Shown here: positions 51,614 to 59,494 of the stretch, piece by piece | Layout of the letters: each line of letters opens with the position of its first letter | Position numbering within the stretch: position 1 is the stretch's first letter | From: Sulfitobacter sp. OXR-159 | GTDB lineage: Bacteria; Pseudomonadota; Alphaproteobacteria; Rhodobacterales; Rhodobacteraceae | DNA length: 64,000 nucleotides | Assembly: GCF_034377145.1 (NCBI RefSeq) | Contig: NZ_CP139707.1 | Location: forward strand, 567,001 to 631,000 | Direction: 5' to 3' | Translations under genes and position numbers: made by a program | Notes under the pieces: generated by a model | The model's database searches: none | What the model was told of the DNA's origin: nothing | The model's input: only the letters and a program-made list of their open reading frames with translations

Positions 51614-52371
51614 ACTGGACCGCGATCAAAGCCATCTACGCGTTCGAGATGGCACGGTTTTTCCGAACCATCACGCAGAGTATCATCTCTCCGGTGCTGT
51701 CGACCTCGCTCTACTTCGTTGTTTTCGGCGCAGCCATCGGCAGCCGGATCGAAGAGGTCGAGGGTGTGAGCTATGGCGCCTTCATTGTGCCGGGTCTGAT
51801 CATGCTCAGCGTCATCACGCAGTCGATCTCAAACGCCTCTTTCGGCATCTATTTCCCGAAATTTATCGGCACGGTCTATGAATTGCTCTCGGCCCCAATC
51901 AACTTTTTCGAGATCGTCATCGGATATGTCGGTGCGGCGGCCACCAAGGCGCTGTTCATCGGCACGATCATCCTGATTACGGCGTTTTTCTTTGTCGATA
52001 TAACCATCCAGCATCCCATCGCCATGGTCGCTTTCCTGATCCTGACCTGTATCAGCTTCGCGCTAATGGGCTTTATCATCGGCATCTGGGCAGGGAATTT
52101 TGAGCAGTTACAACTTGTGCCGCTCTTGATCGTCACGCCGCTGGTCTTCCTTGGCGGGTCTTTCTACTCGATCTCGATGCTGCCGCCGGTTTGGCAGGTG
52201 ATCTCGCACTTCAATCCGGTGGTCTATCTGATCTCAGGTTTCCGCTGGGCATTTTTCGGCTCTGCCGATGTGCCGATCCTGACCAGCCTTGCGGCAATCG
52301 CGCTGTTTACGGCGCTTTGCCTCGGTGTGATCTGGTGGATTTTCCGCACCGGCTGGCGTCTGCGGGCCTGA
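51610..52371 (+). CDS. ABC-2 type permease
   Basis: The 253-residue protein has six helices and the ABC-2 pattern: [20 protein letters not shown] at the amino end, [20 protein letters not shown] and, near the carboxyl end, [20 protein letters not shown]. This matches YadH-like permeases. With the upstream ATPase it forms an exporter whose substrate is unknown; candidates are a lipid, polysaccharide or drug. Confidence 0.92.
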   Translation: MNWTAIKAIYAFEMARFFRTITQSIISPVLSTSLYFVVFGAAIGSRIEEVEGVSYGAFIVPGLIMLSVITQSISNASFGIYFPKFIGTVYELLSAPINFFEIVIGYVGAAATKALFIGTIILITAFFFVDITIQHPIAMVAFLILTCISFALMGFIIGIWAGNFEQLQLVPLLIVTPLVFLGGSFYSISMLPPVWQVISHFNPVVYLISGFRWAFFGSADVPILTSLAAIALFTALCLGVIWWIFRTGWRLRA

Positions 52372-52422
52372 GGGCTGCGAAACTTCTGCGCCCGCCTTGT
52401 TTGCACCGGGTGGGCGTTCTAC

Positions 52423-53229
52423 ATGAGAAGAATGAGAATTCGGCTGCCCTTCCTTAAATCCCCGCCCAGCGTTTCCGTGATCCGGCTTTCCGGCATGATC
52501 GGCTCGCAGGGCCGCGCGGTGTTGAACGATGCGACCATGGCTCCGGTCATCGAAAAGGCCTTTGCCAAGGGCAAGCCTGCCGCTGTCGCGTTGGAGATTA
52601 ACTCTCCCGGTGGCAGCCCGGTGCAATCGTCGTTGATCGGCGCGCGTATTCGGCGGTTGGCGGAGGAAAAGAACATCCCCGTTATCGCATTTGTCGAAGA
52701 TGTCGCGGCCTCAGGCGGCTATTGGCTGGCGGCTGCGGCGGATGAGATTTACGCGGACCCAAGCTCGGTTGTGGGCTCCATTGGGGTGATCTCGGCCTCC
52801 TTTGGGGTGCATGAGTTCATTCGCGAGCATGGGGTCGAGCGGCGCGTCTATACGGCAGGGCAGAGCAAATCCATGCTCGACCCCTTCCGCCCGGAAAACC
52901 CCGAAGATGTCGCGCGGCTGAAAACGCTGCTCGAAGATATTCATGAAAACTTTATCGACCATGTGAAGACACGCCGTGCGGGCAAATTGCCCGAGGGGCA
53001 AGACCTCTTTACCGGGGAAATCTGGCTGGCGAAACGCGCCGCCGAACTGGGCTTGATCGACGGTGTCGGCCATCTGAAACCGCTGTTGAAAGAGCGCTTT
53101 GGTGACAAGGTGAAACTGCGCCGCTACGGCGTGAAACGCGGGCTTCTGTCGCGCTTTGGCGTGCAGATGGTGCAGGACGCGGTGCAGGGCATAGAGGAAC
53201 GCGCGGCCTATGCGCGGTTTGGTCTCTAG
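52423..53229 (+). CDS. S49-family serine peptidase (SppA/SohB-like)
   Basis: The 268-residue single-domain peptidase has AVALEINSPGGSPVQSSLIG, the nucleophile Ser in VAASGGYWLAAAAD and the general-base Lys in TAGQSKSMLDPF. Unlike E. coli SppA (tandem, about 600 residues) it has one domain, and unlike SohB it lacks a clear membrane anchor; the amino end is basic. It may degrade signal peptides or membrane fragments. Either of the first two Met codons (52423 or 52432) could be the start. Confidence 0.9.
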   Translation: MRRMRIRLPFLKSPPSVSVIRLSGMIGSQGRAVLNDATMAPVIEKAFAKGKPAAVALEINSPGGSPVQSSLIGARIRRLAEEKNIPVIAFVEDVAASGGYWLAAAADEIYADPSSVVGSIGVISASFGVHEFIREHGVERRVYTAGQSKSMLDPFRPENPEDVARLKTLLEDIHENFIDHVKTRRAGKLPEGQDLFTGEIWLAKRAAELGLIDGVGHLKPLLKERFGDKVKLRRYGVKRGLLSRFGVQMVQDAVQGIEERAAYARFGL

Positions 53230-53232
53230 CCC

Positions 53233-53397
53233 ATGGTTTTCAAGATTGTTCTGCTGTTTCTGGTGGCCATGGGCCTGCTCGCTTGGTTTGGAAAAATGCA
53301 TTGGCTGGGGGGCAAACGCCTATCCCGGACCAAATGTCGTGACTGCGGACGTTACCGCATTGGCAAAGGCGATTGTGCCTGTAAGGGAGGGCGTTAA
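53233..53397 (+). CDS. 54-aa membrane peptide with a Cys4 knuckle
   Basis: ATG at 53233, four bases after the S49 peptidase stop, gives MVFKIVLLFLVAMGLLAWFG, a single membrane helix, followed by a basic linker and KCRDCGRYRIGKGDCACKGG. The pattern CX2C-X9-CXC resembles a small zinc or Fe-S binding knuckle. The stop TAA overlaps the ATG of the antiporter gene (TAATG), so the three genes are one unit. I do not know a named family. Confidence 0.75.
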   Translation: MVFKIVLLFLVAMGLLAWFGKMHWLGGKRLSRTKCRDCGRYRIGKGDCACKGGR

Positions 53398-54356
53398 TGC
53401 TGATGCCGTGGCTACTTTCGGGGCTTGGCCTCGTGATCCTGCTGTTTGCGGGGGATGCTCTGGTCAAAGGGGCGGTGAATCTGTCGCTGCGCCTTGGGGT
53501 GCCCGCGCTGATCGTCAGTTTGACGATCGTGGCCTTTGGTACCTCTGCGCCGGAACTGCTGATCTCGGTTAAGGCGATCTTGGACAACGCGCCGGGTTTG
53601 GCGCTTGGGAATGTCGTCGGGTCGAACACGGCTAACATCCTGATGGTGCTGGGCATTCCCGCGCTGTTGGCGACGATGCACACCTCCGAATGCAGCACGC
53701 ACAAGACCTATAATCAGATGATCGCGGCCTCGCTGCTCTTTATCGCGTTGGCCTTCCGCGGTGTGTTCGACTGGATCTCGGGGCTGATCCTGCTCTCCGG
53801 TCTGGCCTATATGCTCTACGACGCTTTCGGCGATGCCAAAGATCACCGCCGCGCCTGCCGCAGCGGGGAGGTTGAGGAAGAGGAAGAGCCCGAAGGCGCC
53901 GACCCCGACATGGCGGGCTGGCAGATTGCACTGTTCCTGATCCTTGGGCTGATCGGCTTGCCCTTGGGTGCGAGCCTTTTGGTGGATAATGCGACGCTCA
54001 TCGCCCAGACCTACGGTGTCAGCGACACGGTGATCGGCCTGACACTGGTGGCAGTGGGCACGTCGCTGCCTGAACTGGCGACCACGGTGATGGCCGCACT
54101 GCGCCGTCAGGCGGATGTGGCGCTTGGGAACGTCATTGGTTCGAACATGTTCAACCTGCTGGCTATTATCGGCATCGCAAGCCTTGTCGGTCCGATTTCG
54201 GTCGACGAAGCCTTCTTGCGGATCGACCTGTGGGTGATGCTGGGCGCGTCACTGCTGCTGATCCCCTTCGTCTATCTGGGGCGCGATATCACGCGGCTTT
54301 GGGGTGTGGCGCTGAGCGCGCTTTACGGGCTTTATTTGGTAATCATCCTGATCTGA
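53397..54356 (+). CDS. CaCA-family calcium/sodium antiporter (YrbG-like)
   Basis: The 319-residue antiporter has two alpha repeats with the family signatures: SLTIVAFGTSAPELLISVKA and GLTLVAVGTSLPELATTVMA (GTS[LA]PE), each followed by a GNVxGSN motif (ALGNVVGSNTANILMVLG, ALGNVIGSNMFNLLAIIG). About ten helices are present. A hydrophilic loop with a highly acidic run (EVEEEEEPEGADPD) separates the halves. It exchanges Ca2+ or K+ with Na+ across the inner membrane. Confidence 0.94.
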   Translation: MLMPWLLSGLGLVILLFAGDALVKGAVNLSLRLGVPALIVSLTIVAFGTSAPELLISVKAILDNAPGLALGNVVGSNTANILMVLGIPALLATMHTSECSTHKTYNQMIAASLLFIALAFRGVFDWISGLILLSGLAYMLYDAFGDAKDHRRACRSGEVEEEEEPEGADPDMAGWQIALFLILGLIGLPLGASLLVDNATLIAQTYGVSDTVIGLTLVAVGTSLPELATTVMAALRRQADVALGNVIGSNMFNLLAIIGIASLVGPISVDEAFLRIDLWVMLGASLLLIPFVYLGRDITRLWGVALSALYGLYLVIILI

Positions 54357-54368
54357 GGAGGGCGGCAG

Positions 54369-55148
54369 ATGCGGCGGGCATTGGTGACCGGAGCCGGGCA
54401 ACGTCTGGGCCGCGCCATGGCGCTCTATCTCGGGCAGCGGGGCTTTGACGTGGCGGTGCATTACGCCACCTCGCGTGCCGGGGCCGAAGCAACCGCCGCT
54501 GAGATTACGGCCATGGGCCGTCGCGCCGTGGCCCTGCAAGCCGACCTTTTGGACGATACCGCAGCCGGGGCGCTGTTGCCCCGCGCGGCAGAGGCGCTTG
54601 GCGGGCCGATCACCTGCCTTGTGAACAACGCCTCGATATTCGAGCAGGACGATATCGCGAGCGCCAGCCGTGAAAGCTGGGACCGCCATATGGGCAGCAA
54701 CCTGCGGGCGCCCTTCGTGTTGACGCAGGCGATGGCGGGGCAGGGGCTGATGCCCGAGGTCGACGCCGGGGGCGAGCCGCGTGCGCGCGGTTTGATCGTC
54801 AATATGCTGGACCAGCGGGTGCGCAACCTGACGCCGGAATACACCACCTATACGATCGCCAAGATGGGCCTTTGGGCAATGACGCGCACCACTGCGCAGG
54901 CGCTGGCCCCGGCGATCCGGGTCAATGGCATCGGTCCCGGCCCCACGTTACAAGGCACGCACCAAGACGCCGAAGACTTTGCCGCGCAGCGCCGCGGCAC
55001 GGTTTTGGGCCGGGGGGCAAATCCAGAGGATATCACGGCGGCACTGGGCTATTTCATCGATTCGCCGGGCGTCACAGGGCAGCTTATCTGCACCGATGGC
55101 GGCGAACATTTGCAGTGGGATACAAGCCCTAAAAGCCCCCGAAACTGA
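54369..55148 (+). CDS. Pteridine-reductase-like SDR (FolM/PTR1 group)
   Basis: The 259-residue SDR has TGAGQRLGRAMALYL at the amino end (TGxxxRLG, as in pteridine reductases), NNAS at about residue 87, and VNMLDQRV with YTTYTIAKMGL. The usual catalytic Ser is replaced by Asp in NMLDQ, as in Leishmania PTR1 (NMVD); Tyr and Lys of YxxxK remain. Members reduce dihydrobiopterin, dihydrofolate or dihydromonapterin with NADPH. It follows the antiporter gene by 12 bp with a good GGAGGG site. Function in folate or pterin metabolism is inferred from the motifs. Confidence 0.8.
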   Translation: MRRALVTGAGQRLGRAMALYLGQRGFDVAVHYATSRAGAEATAAEITAMGRRAVALQADLLDDTAAGALLPRAAEALGGPITCLVNNASIFEQDDIASASRESWDRHMGSNLRAPFVLTQAMAGQGLMPEVDAGGEPRARGLIVNMLDQRVRNLTPEYTTYTIAKMGLWAMTRTTAQALAPAIRVNGIGPGPTLQGTHQDAEDFAAQRRGTVLGRGANPEDITAALGYFIDSPGVTGQLICTDGGEHLQWDTSPKSPRN

Positions 55149-55433
55149 TGGCCATGCGGGAAGTTTTGCACCTCGTTAATCTATGTAACCAAAGTGTTAC
55201 CGAAACCCTTTTGTTTTCAGGGGCTTGTTTCACGGTAAACAAAAGAGTGAGCGAAATCAGTATATTACGGCCTTGCCTAAAAAATAGGCAAATCAGCGAA
55301 CCATGTTAAAAACAAAGAGAAATCCAAGATGCCCAGAAGTTATCGGCAGAGTTATCCACATCTTCAGTGGACATGTTAAAGCTTGCCCCCATTGCCGTCC
55401 TATTGCAGCGAAGCACGAGAATCAGCGCCTGAG
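55149..55433. other. AT-rich region upstream of uvrC with a DnaA box
   Basis: This is the most AT-rich intergenic stretch in the window. It contains CCTAAAAAATAGG (inverted CCTA/TAGG), A-rich segments and, at 55352-55360, TTATCCACA, an exact DnaA box, preceded by the related TTATCGGCA at 55340. The uvrC promoter must lie here. One perfect box is not evidence of an origin. Confidence 0.5.
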
Positions 55434-57302
55434 ATGACCACGCCAAACGACAGCCCACCGCCGCAAGGCCGCCAAGTGATTCAGGCCTATCTGAAGTCGC
55501 TCGATTCCTCGCCGGGCGTCTACCGGATGCTCGATGCGGAGAGCCGCGTGCTCTATGTTGGCAAGGCGCAGAACCTGCGCGCGCGGGTGTCGTCCTATGC
55601 GCGGCCGACGGGGCATTCGGGCCGCATTTCGCGGATGATTGCCAATACCGCTTCGATGATGTTTTTGACCACGAAGACGGAAACCGAGGCGCTGCTTCTC
55701 GAACAGAACCTGATCAAGCAGCTCAAGCCCAAGTTCAACGTGCTGCTGCGCGACGACAAAAGCTTTCCCAATATCCTTGTCACCGCTGATCACGACTATC
55801 CGCAGATCAAGAAACACCGCGGCGCGAAGAAGGAAAAGGGCAGCTATTATGGCCCCTTCGCCAGCGCGGGCGCGGTGAACCGGACGCTCAACCAGTTGCA
55901 GCGGGTCTTCCTGCTGCGGGACTGTTCCAATGCGATGTTCGACAGCCGCACACGGCCCTGTCTGCAACACCAAATCAAACGCTGCTCGGCCCCCTGCGTC
56001 GGCAAGATCTCGGCCGAGGAATACCGCCAGACCGTCCGTGATGCGGAGCGGTTTCTGAGTGGCAAATCGACCGAGATTCAGGGCCGTCTGGCGCAGGACA
56101 TGGCCGAGGCATCTGAGGCGATGGAGTTTGAACGCGCCGCCGCTCTGCGCGACCGGATCAAGGCGCTGACGCAGGTGCAAACGGCCCAAGGCATTAACCC
56201 GCAAGGGGTGAACGAGGCCGACATCATCGCGCTCCATATGGAGGGCGGACAGGCCTGCGTGCAGGTCTTCTTCATTCGCGCCAACCAGAATTGGGGCAAC
56301 CGGGATTACTACCCCCGCGTCGGGGCCGATGTAGACGCCGCCGAGGTGCTGGAGGCTTTCATCGGCCAGTTCTACGACACCCGCGAGCCGCCGCGGCAGT
56401 TGATCCTGAGCAATGAGATCGAAAACCCCGATCTGATGGCCGAAGCGCTGAGCGGCAAGATCGGTCGCAAGGTGGAACTGTTGGTGCCACAGCGGGGCGA
56501 GAAAGCCGAACTGGTCGACGGTGCCCTGCGCAACGCGCGCGAAAGCCTAGCCCGCAAGATGGCCGAGACAGCGACCCAGACCAAGCTGCTTCAAGGGCTG
56601 GCCGATGCCTTTGATCTGCCAAAACCGCCCGATCGGATCGAGGTTTACGACAACTCGCACATCCAAGGCACCAATGCGGTGGGCGCGATGATTGTCGCGG
56701 GCCCCGAAGGGATGATGAAAAACCAGTACCGCAAGTTCAACATCCGCGGCGATGACCTGACCCCCGGTGATGACTTTGGCATGATGAAAGAGGTGCTGCA
56801 CCGCCGGTTTAAACGCCTGATTAAAGAAGACCCAGACCGCAGCCGTGGGCTTTGGCCCGATCTGTTGCTGATTGATGGGGGCGCCGGGCAGGTGAGCGCC
56901 GTGGCCTCTATTATGGCGCAGCATGGGGTGCAGGACATTCCGATGGTCGGCGTCGCCAAGGGTATTGATCGGGATGCGGGCAAGGAAGAGTTCCACCGTG
57001 TCGGCAAGCGCGTCATGGCGCTGCGGCACAATGATCCGGTGCTTTATTTCGTGCAGCGGCTGCGTGACGAGGCGCACCGTTTCGCCATCGGCACCCACCG
57101 CGCGAAACGCGCCAAGGGTGTCAGTGCCACGCCGCTCGATGATGTGCCGGGCGTCGGGGCTGCGCGCAAACGCGCGCTTTTGGCGCATTTCGGCTCGGCC
57201 AAGGCGGTGGGCCGCGCGAACCTCAGTGATCTTAAGGCCGTCGAAGGGGTGTCGGATGCGCTGGCAGAGACAATTTATGGCTACTTCCATGAAAAGGGTT
57301 AG
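55434..57302 (+). CDS. uvrC: UvrABC excinuclease subunit C
   Basis: The 622-residue protein starts at ATG 55434; a TTG 17 codons earlier is a less likely start. It contains the GIY-YIG endonuclease domain (SSPGVYRMLDAESRVLYVGK, with NLRARV), a UVR domain (AMEFERAAALRDRIKALTQV), the RNase-H-like second nuclease (IEVYDNSHIQGTNAVGAMIV, with LLIDGGAGQ) and C-terminal tandem helix-hairpin-helix motifs (DVPGVGAARKRALLAHFGSA). It makes both incisions in nucleotide excision repair. The length is normal. Confidence 0.97.
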   Translation: MTTPNDSPPPQGRQVIQAYLKSLDSSPGVYRMLDAESRVLYVGKAQNLRARVSSYARPTGHSGRISRMIANTASMMFLTTKTETEALLLEQNLIKQLKPKFNVLLRDDKSFPNILVTADHDYPQIKKHRGAKKEKGSYYGPFASAGAVNRTLNQLQRVFLLRDCSNAMFDSRTRPCLQHQIKRCSAPCVGKISAEEYRQTVRDAERFLSGKSTEIQGRLAQDMAEASEAMEFERAAALRDRIKALTQVQTAQGINPQGVNEADIIALHMEGGQACVQVFFIRANQNWGNRDYYPRVGADVDAAEVLEAFIGQFYDTREPPRQLILSNEIENPDLMAEALSGKIGRKVELLVPQRGEKAELVDGALRNARESLARKMAETATQTKLLQGLADAFDLPKPPDRIEVYDNSHIQGTNAVGAMIVAGPEGMMKNQYRKFNIRGDDLTPGDDFGMMKEVLHRRFKRLIKEDPDRSRGLWPDLLLIDGGAGQVSAVASIMAQHGVQDIPMVGVAKGIDRDAGKEEFHRVGKRVMALRHNDPVLYFVQRLRDEAHRFAIGTHRAKRAKGVSATPLDDVPGVGAARKRALLAHFGSAKAVGRANLSDLKAVEGVSDALAETIYGYFHEKG

Positions 57303-57380
57303 GTATGCGTCCGCCGAAGGGCAGGCCGCTGGCGCGGTTTCGTCCTTTCAGCCGCGAACGGCGCAAGATAGGATAACGTC

Positions 57381-58046
57381 ATGAAATGGAATTTGCCCAA
57401 TATCCTGACCCTGCTCAGGCTGGTCGCGGCCCCCGGTGTGGCGGTCATGTTTCTCTATTTTACGCGGCCCTACGCCGACTGGTTCGCATTGGTGCTCTTT
57501 GTCGGGGCGGCGGTGACGGATTGGTTTGACGGCTATCTTGCCCGCGCTTGGGGGCAGGAAACCAAACTGGGCGCCATGCTCGACCCGATTGCCGACAAAG
57601 CGATGGTCGTGATCGCGCTGATGGTGATCGTGGCCTTTTCCAGCTGGTCGCCGTGGCTGGTGCTGCCCGCCACGCTGATCCTGTTTCGGGAAGTCTTTGT
57701 CTCGGGCCTGCGTGAATATCTGGGCGACGTGGCGGGCACTTTGAAGGTCACCCAACTGGCCAAGTGGAAGACGACCCTGCAGATGATCGCGATCGCCGTG
57801 CTGTTCTCGCAAGGCGTGTTCGAACATTATCTTGGGATGAGCGTTTTCGGCATGGACCAGCAGATGATCGAAGCGATCCTTGATGGCGAGGTCGAAGATA
57901 CTCTGGGGCTGGGTTGGAAGCTCGCCGGGATGGAATGGGCCGGGCTGTTGGGGCTGGTCCTGCTGTGGATCGCCGCGGTGCTGACCGCCATCACCGGCTT
58001 TGACTACCTGCGCAAGGCGCTGCCACATCTGAAGGAGCCAATCTAA
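57381..58046 (+). CDS. pgsA: CDP-diacylglycerol-glycerol-3-phosphate phosphatidyltransferase
   Basis: The 221-residue membrane enzyme has the CDP-alcohol phosphotransferase motif DWFDGYLARAWGQETKLG followed by AMLDPIADK (DGx2ARx8Gx3Dx3D complete). It catalyses the committed step of phosphatidylglycerol synthesis. A hydrophilic insert (EHYLGMSVFGMDQQMIEAIL and following) lies before the last membrane segment. Gene order uvrC-pgsA-moaD-moaE is common in alphaproteobacteria, and pgsA overlaps moaD by 1 bp. Confidence 0.96.
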   Translation: MKWNLPNILTLLRLVAAPGVAVMFLYFTRPYADWFALVLFVGAAVTDWFDGYLARAWGQETKLGAMLDPIADKAMVVIALMVIVAFSSWSPWLVLPATLILFREVFVSGLREYLGDVAGTLKVTQLAKWKTTLQMIAIAVLFSQGVFEHYLGMSVFGMDQQMIEAILDGEVEDTLGLGWKLAGMEWAGLLGLVLLWIAAVLTAITGFDYLRKALPHLKEPI

Positions 58047-58291
58047 TGGATGTCCTCTATTTTGCATGGGTTCGCGAACGCATCGGTCTGCCGCGTGAAC
58101 AGGTGGAAAGCACCGCCGCGACTGTGGCTGAACTGGTCGAGGAATTACGTGGCCGAGAGGAGCGTTACGAGATGGCGTTTTCTGACCTCTCCGCATTGCG
58201 CGTGGCTGTGGATCAGGAGTTGACCGATTTCGACGCCCCGCTGAATGGCGCGCGCGAAGTGGCCTTTTTCCCTCCGATGACCGGGGGCTGA
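58046..58291 (+). CDS. moaD: Molybdopterin synthase small subunit (MoaD)
   Basis: The 81-residue ubiquitin-fold protein has VLYFAWVRERIGLPREQVES, the acidic middle strand and the C-terminal FFPPMTGG, whose terminal Gly-Gly is activated and thiocarboxylated by MoeB. It donates sulfur to molybdopterin in complex with MoaE. It begins on the last base of pgsA and is followed by moaE after 3 bp. Confidence 0.96.
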   Translation: MDVLYFAWVRERIGLPREQVESTAATVAELVEELRGREERYEMAFSDLSALRVAVDQELTDFDAPLNGAREVAFFPPMTGG

Positions 58292-58294
58292 CCC

Positions 58295-58738
58295 ATGCGC
58301 GTTTTGGTGCAGGAAGCGCCCTTTGATCTGGCCGAGGAAACCGCACGTTTCGCCAAGGGCGAGGGCGGCAGCGGTGCGATTGTGACCTTTACCGGCGTTG
58401 TGCGCGACAATGATGCAGGCACGCTGAGCGCGATGGAGATCGAACATTACCCCGGCATGACCGAAAAGGCGCTGAGCGAGATTGCGCAGCAGGCCGTTAC
58501 GCGGTTCGATCTGCAAGATGCGCTGGTGATCCACCGCCATGGGCGTCTGGTGCCGGGCGAACAGATCATGATGGTCGCCACGGCAGCGCGGCATCGCCGC
58601 AGCGCATTCGAGGCGGCGGAGTTTTTGATGGACTACCTCAAATCCCGCGCGCCATTCTGGAAGCGCGAGATCACGGCTGAGGGGGAGGCGTGGGTCGCTG
58701 CGAAAGACGAAGATGAGGCCGCGCTAGAGCGCTGGTAA
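58295..58738 (+). CDS. moaE: Molybdopterin synthase large subunit (MoaE)
   Basis: The 147-residue protein has IVTFTGVVRDNDAGTLSAME, HYPGMTEKALSE, HRHGRLVPGEQIMMVATAAR and the active-site Lys in SRAPFWKRE. It converts precursor Z to molybdopterin with two MoaD subunits. It is the last gene of this operon and convergent with the VOC gene. Confidence 0.97.
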   Translation: MRVLVQEAPFDLAEETARFAKGEGGSGAIVTFTGVVRDNDAGTLSAMEIEHYPGMTEKALSEIAQQAVTRFDLQDALVIHRHGRLVPGEQIMMVATAARHRRSAFEAAEFLMDYLKSRAPFWKREITAEGEAWVAAKDEDEAALERW

Positions 58739-58747
58739 GCGACCGCT

Positions 58748-59143
58748 TTAGGCGAAGCGCCCGTCTTTTTCTATGACTTCGATCTGATAGCCATCAGGGT
58801 CCGCCACAAAGAAGAACTTCGCCACAGTCTCCCCCGCAGGGCGAAAATCGACGATGTCACGCGGGGCGGCACCGGCTTTGATCGCAGTCTCGCGGGCGGC
58901 TTCGAGGTCTTCGACCACAAAGGCCAGATGGCCATAACCGTCACCCAGATTATAGGGCGTGTCGCGGTCCTTGTTGACCGTCAGTTCCAGCTCAAAATCG
59001 CCCGCAGCGTCGCGCAGGTAGATCAGGGTGAAGCTGTCGAAATCCAAACGGTCCGCAATCTTCAGCCCGAAAACGTCTTCGTAGAATTTCACCGATGCCG
59101 CCTCATCAAGGACGCGGATCATGGAATGGGCGAGTTTGGCCAT
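58748..59143 (-). CDS. VOC-family lactoylglutathione lyase-like protein
   Basis: The 131-residue protein has the two glyoxalase repeats: HSMIRVLDEAASVKFYEDVF and, near the end, FFVADPDGYQIEVIEKD. Metal ligands of glyoxalase I (His, Glu, His, Glu) can be placed at SMIRV His, LELTVN Glu, YGHLAF His and YQIEVI Glu. It may detoxify methylglyoxal with glutathione; other VOC functions are possible. Confidence 0.85.
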   Translation of the reverse strand: MAKLAHSMIRVLDEAASVKFYEDVFGLKIADRLDFDSFTLIYLRDAAGDFELELTVNKDRDTPYNLGDGYGHLAFVVEDLEAARETAIKAGAAPRDIVDFRPAGETVAKFFFVADPDGYQIEVIEKDGRFA

Positions 59144-59167
59144 GGGAGCCTCCGGAAGGGCGTAGGG

Positions 59168-59494
59168 TTAGGCTTTCTGACGCTCGATATAGGCGCGCAT
59201 CTCTTCGGCCTCGTGACGGGCGTCGCGCAGGCCGTCCATCGCGGCGCGCAACTCTGCCTCGGTCTGGGCAAGCTGGTTGGTCAGTTCGGCTTCGCGTTGC
59301 TGCAGATAGGTGATCGCCTGATCGCGGGTTTCTTCGGCCTCGTGCAGCTCTTGGCTCATCCGGTCAAGCTGGGCCACATCATCGGCGGCCACACGGGTGA
59401 AGCGGTTCAGCAGCCAATTGGCGAACCATCCCATGCAGAAGGCCACGAAAAGAATGATGGCTGTTGCCAGGACAAACTCAGTTCTGCTCATCAC
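59168..59494 (-). CDS. Membrane-anchored coiled-coil protein
   Basis: The 108-residue protein has one amino-terminal membrane helix (FVLATAIILFVAFCMGWFAN) and a long coiled coil (about 38-105, DRMSQELHEAEETRDQAITY and following). Its start overlaps the 3' end of the OmpA-family gene by 17 bp, so the two are coupled. Function is unknown; a structural partner of the OmpA-like protein in the envelope is plausible. Confidence 0.7.
   Translation of the reverse strand: MMSRTEFVLATAIILFVAFCMGWFANWLLNRFTRVAADDVAQLDRMSQELHEAEETRDQAITYLQQREAELTNQLAQTEAELRAAMDGLRDARHEAEEMRAYIERQKA

Noticed and set aside
55340..55360. DnaA boxes as evidence for a replication origin
   Set aside because: Only one exact box and no typical neighbouring genes. 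rpmH at the left edge is not sufficient evidence of an origin in this group.
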